Below, piece after piece: positions 62,943-64,000 of a stretch of DNA of 64,000 nucleotides; position 1 is the first letter of the stretch; each line of letters begins with the position of its first letter. The notes beneath the pieces are model-generated. The model was not told where the DNA came from and did not search any database. It saw nothing but the letters and a program-made list of their open reading frames with translations. The position numbers were made by a program, and so were the translations under genes. Origin of the DNA: Panulirus ornatus (taxonomy: Eukaryota; Arthropoda; Malacostraca; Decapoda; Palinuridae); assembly GCF_036320965.1 (NCBI RefSeq), contig NC_092235.1, forward strand, positions 27,675,976-27,739,975, read 5' to 3'.

Positions 62943-63570
62943 GTAATTGTTTTTTGTATGTGTTTGCTGTTTTCTGCATAGAATGGTAGCACCAGGAACA
63001 ATTGAAGAATGGCTTCATTTGCTCACACCCTCTCTCTACCTCATGAATAGTTACCGCATTCTTGACTGCCCTTAGATTCCCTTCATTTGTGATTTCCTCT
63101 GTCATGCTTTTGTTCCTGAGATGATTAAGTTCATTCGATCTGCCTTCTGCTGACTGGTTTTCACTGAAACACCTAGTAGTAACTCTATACTTTTTCATCA
63201 GGTGACCTCATATCATTTTACAGATTTTATTAGAATAGCCCATGTTGTAAGTGTGTGATTCATTAATTGTTTTTTTTATTGATATTATGTTCAGAATGTT
63301 TCTTAGGTATCTGCAGTAGCAGATTATTAGGGGATATTATTATAGTCACTTTTTTTATGCTTGTATACAGTCAACTACATATGCCTCACAGATTTCTGAC
63401 TGGATGATATAGATGTAAAGTTTTTCACAGTTAAACTGTTAGTGAAAGGTAGAGCTTATATTCTCTTACAGGGTAATATATTGTATGGGTAGAGCATGAT
63501 AATCAGTGACCACCATCACCTGCAGCAGCGCCCTCTCCATCACCTCTGAAGCCGATGTTCTCTGTTGCAG
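62943..63570. other. Intron before E8
   Basis: A scrap of tail core at 62,960-63,030 (GAATGGTAGCACCAGGAAC), then AT-rich unique sequence and a CCATCACC-rich stretch just before the E8 acceptor. Confidence 0.5.
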
Positions 63571-64000
63571 CGGCTCCTGACTGGCTTGGGTGGGACGTCC
63601 GGGCATCCCCTCTCTGTGACACTACACCAAGATCACCATCAGCACTTGCAGCATCGCCAGGATGATGTGATGATGCCATATCGCTGTCCCTTCTGCAGTA
63701 GGAGGTTCCGGAGACGAGATGGACTGGTGCTTCACGTCAGAACCCATACTGGAGAGAGACCATATGCATGCCCTCATTGTCCTGTTGCCTTTGCACAGAA
63801 ATCACACCTAAATAGACACATCCGGACTGTGCATAAGGTTGAACCAAATGCACATCTTGCTGCTCACATGAATTTTAATAATGATACTTCAGGATCTTCT
63901 CAGAATGAAATTTTAGGGCATGGTGCATCACACACTGGAAATAAGATAGAAACTGCCAAGGCTGATAACCAAAACTGTGACACAAATGAATCTGATTTAC
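63571..64000 (+). CDS. Alternative 3'-terminal exon E8, two C2H2 zinc fingers, cut by window end
   Basis: Seen: the acceptor GATGTTCTCTGTTGCAG ends at 63,570 and a phase-0 frame stays open for 143 codons to the edge of the window without a stop. A His/Gln-rich spacer of 38 residues precedes finger 1 (C39, C42, H55, H59) and finger 2 (C67, C70, H83, H88), linked by HTGERPY. Finger 2 reads CPVAFAQKSHLNRH, the most divergent second finger, but still with four residues between its histidines. A polar tail of at least 55 residues follows. Because no stop is seen, it could also be an internal exon, but its architecture and phase match the seven exons that do end. It lies 36 kb after E7, so the locus continues beyond the window. 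Confidence 0.82.

Noticed and set aside
63521..63570. Alternative upstream acceptor TGCAGCAG for E8
   Set aside because: The frame-preserving entry from it meets a TGA before 63,571, so only the acceptor at 63,570 gives an open frame.

Overview
This is 64 kb of animal nuclear DNA, most likely from a decapod crustacean. I infer this from the intron-exon structure, the dense (TA)n, (CA)n and (CT)n microsatellites, the decayed non-LTR and Penelope-like retroelements, and the style of the zinc fingers. There is no bacterial, organellar or viral gene organisation, and I see no rRNA, tRNA or CRISPR. The species is not determined.

Host gene. Eight short plus-strand exons (at 1,484, 1,968, 2,900, 18,346, 19,487, 26,030, 26,905 and 63,571) each begin right after a pyrimidine-rich 3' splice acceptor. 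All open in the same phase (phase 0). Each encodes a unique spacer and then two C2H2 zinc fingers (three in the fourth exon). The first seven carry their own stop codon; the eighth is still open at the window edge. Exons with their own stops cannot be joined in series, so they are best read as alternative 3'-terminal exons of one BTB/zinc-finger transcription factor of the lola/broad/tramtrack type. The shared BTB exons would lie upstream, outside the window. Which finger set is spliced on would choose the DNA target. The exons sit in groups (1.5-3.3 kb, 18.3-20.0 kb, 26.0-27.3 kb, 63.6 kb) separated by long transposon-filled introns.

Mobile DNA. The commonest element, here called LINE-A, is a non-LTR retrotransposon with an EEP/APE-type endonuclease and a reverse transcriptase (FADD and YLG motifs). 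It is present in about 20 copies or pieces on both strands, nearly all truncated at the 5' end and broken. The best copies are at 54,191-57,361 (minus) and 32,726-35,570 (plus). A second, older family (LINE-B, CR1/Jockey-like) survives as C-terminal scraps at 0.2-0.9, 4.9-5.7, 10.1-10.6, 29.1-29.6 and 35.9-36.6 kb. A ~230 bp short element (element S) recurs about ten times. Penelope-like sequence, including a GIY-YIG domain, occurs at 11.8, 25.1, 30.3, 46.8 and 53.1 kb, twice as a fold-back palindrome. A Tigger-like (pogo) DNA transposon is at 11.2-11.75 kb. LINE-A, S and Penelope-like pieces alternate with (TA)n tracts that mark most of their ends.

Assembly. About 45,235-51,355 is an error-laden copy of 51,356-57,668, lying head to tail. 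The sequence from about 43,440 to 51,355 is full of homopolymer and indel noise. This may be a real tandem duplication or an unpolished false duplication, so genes should not be called there.
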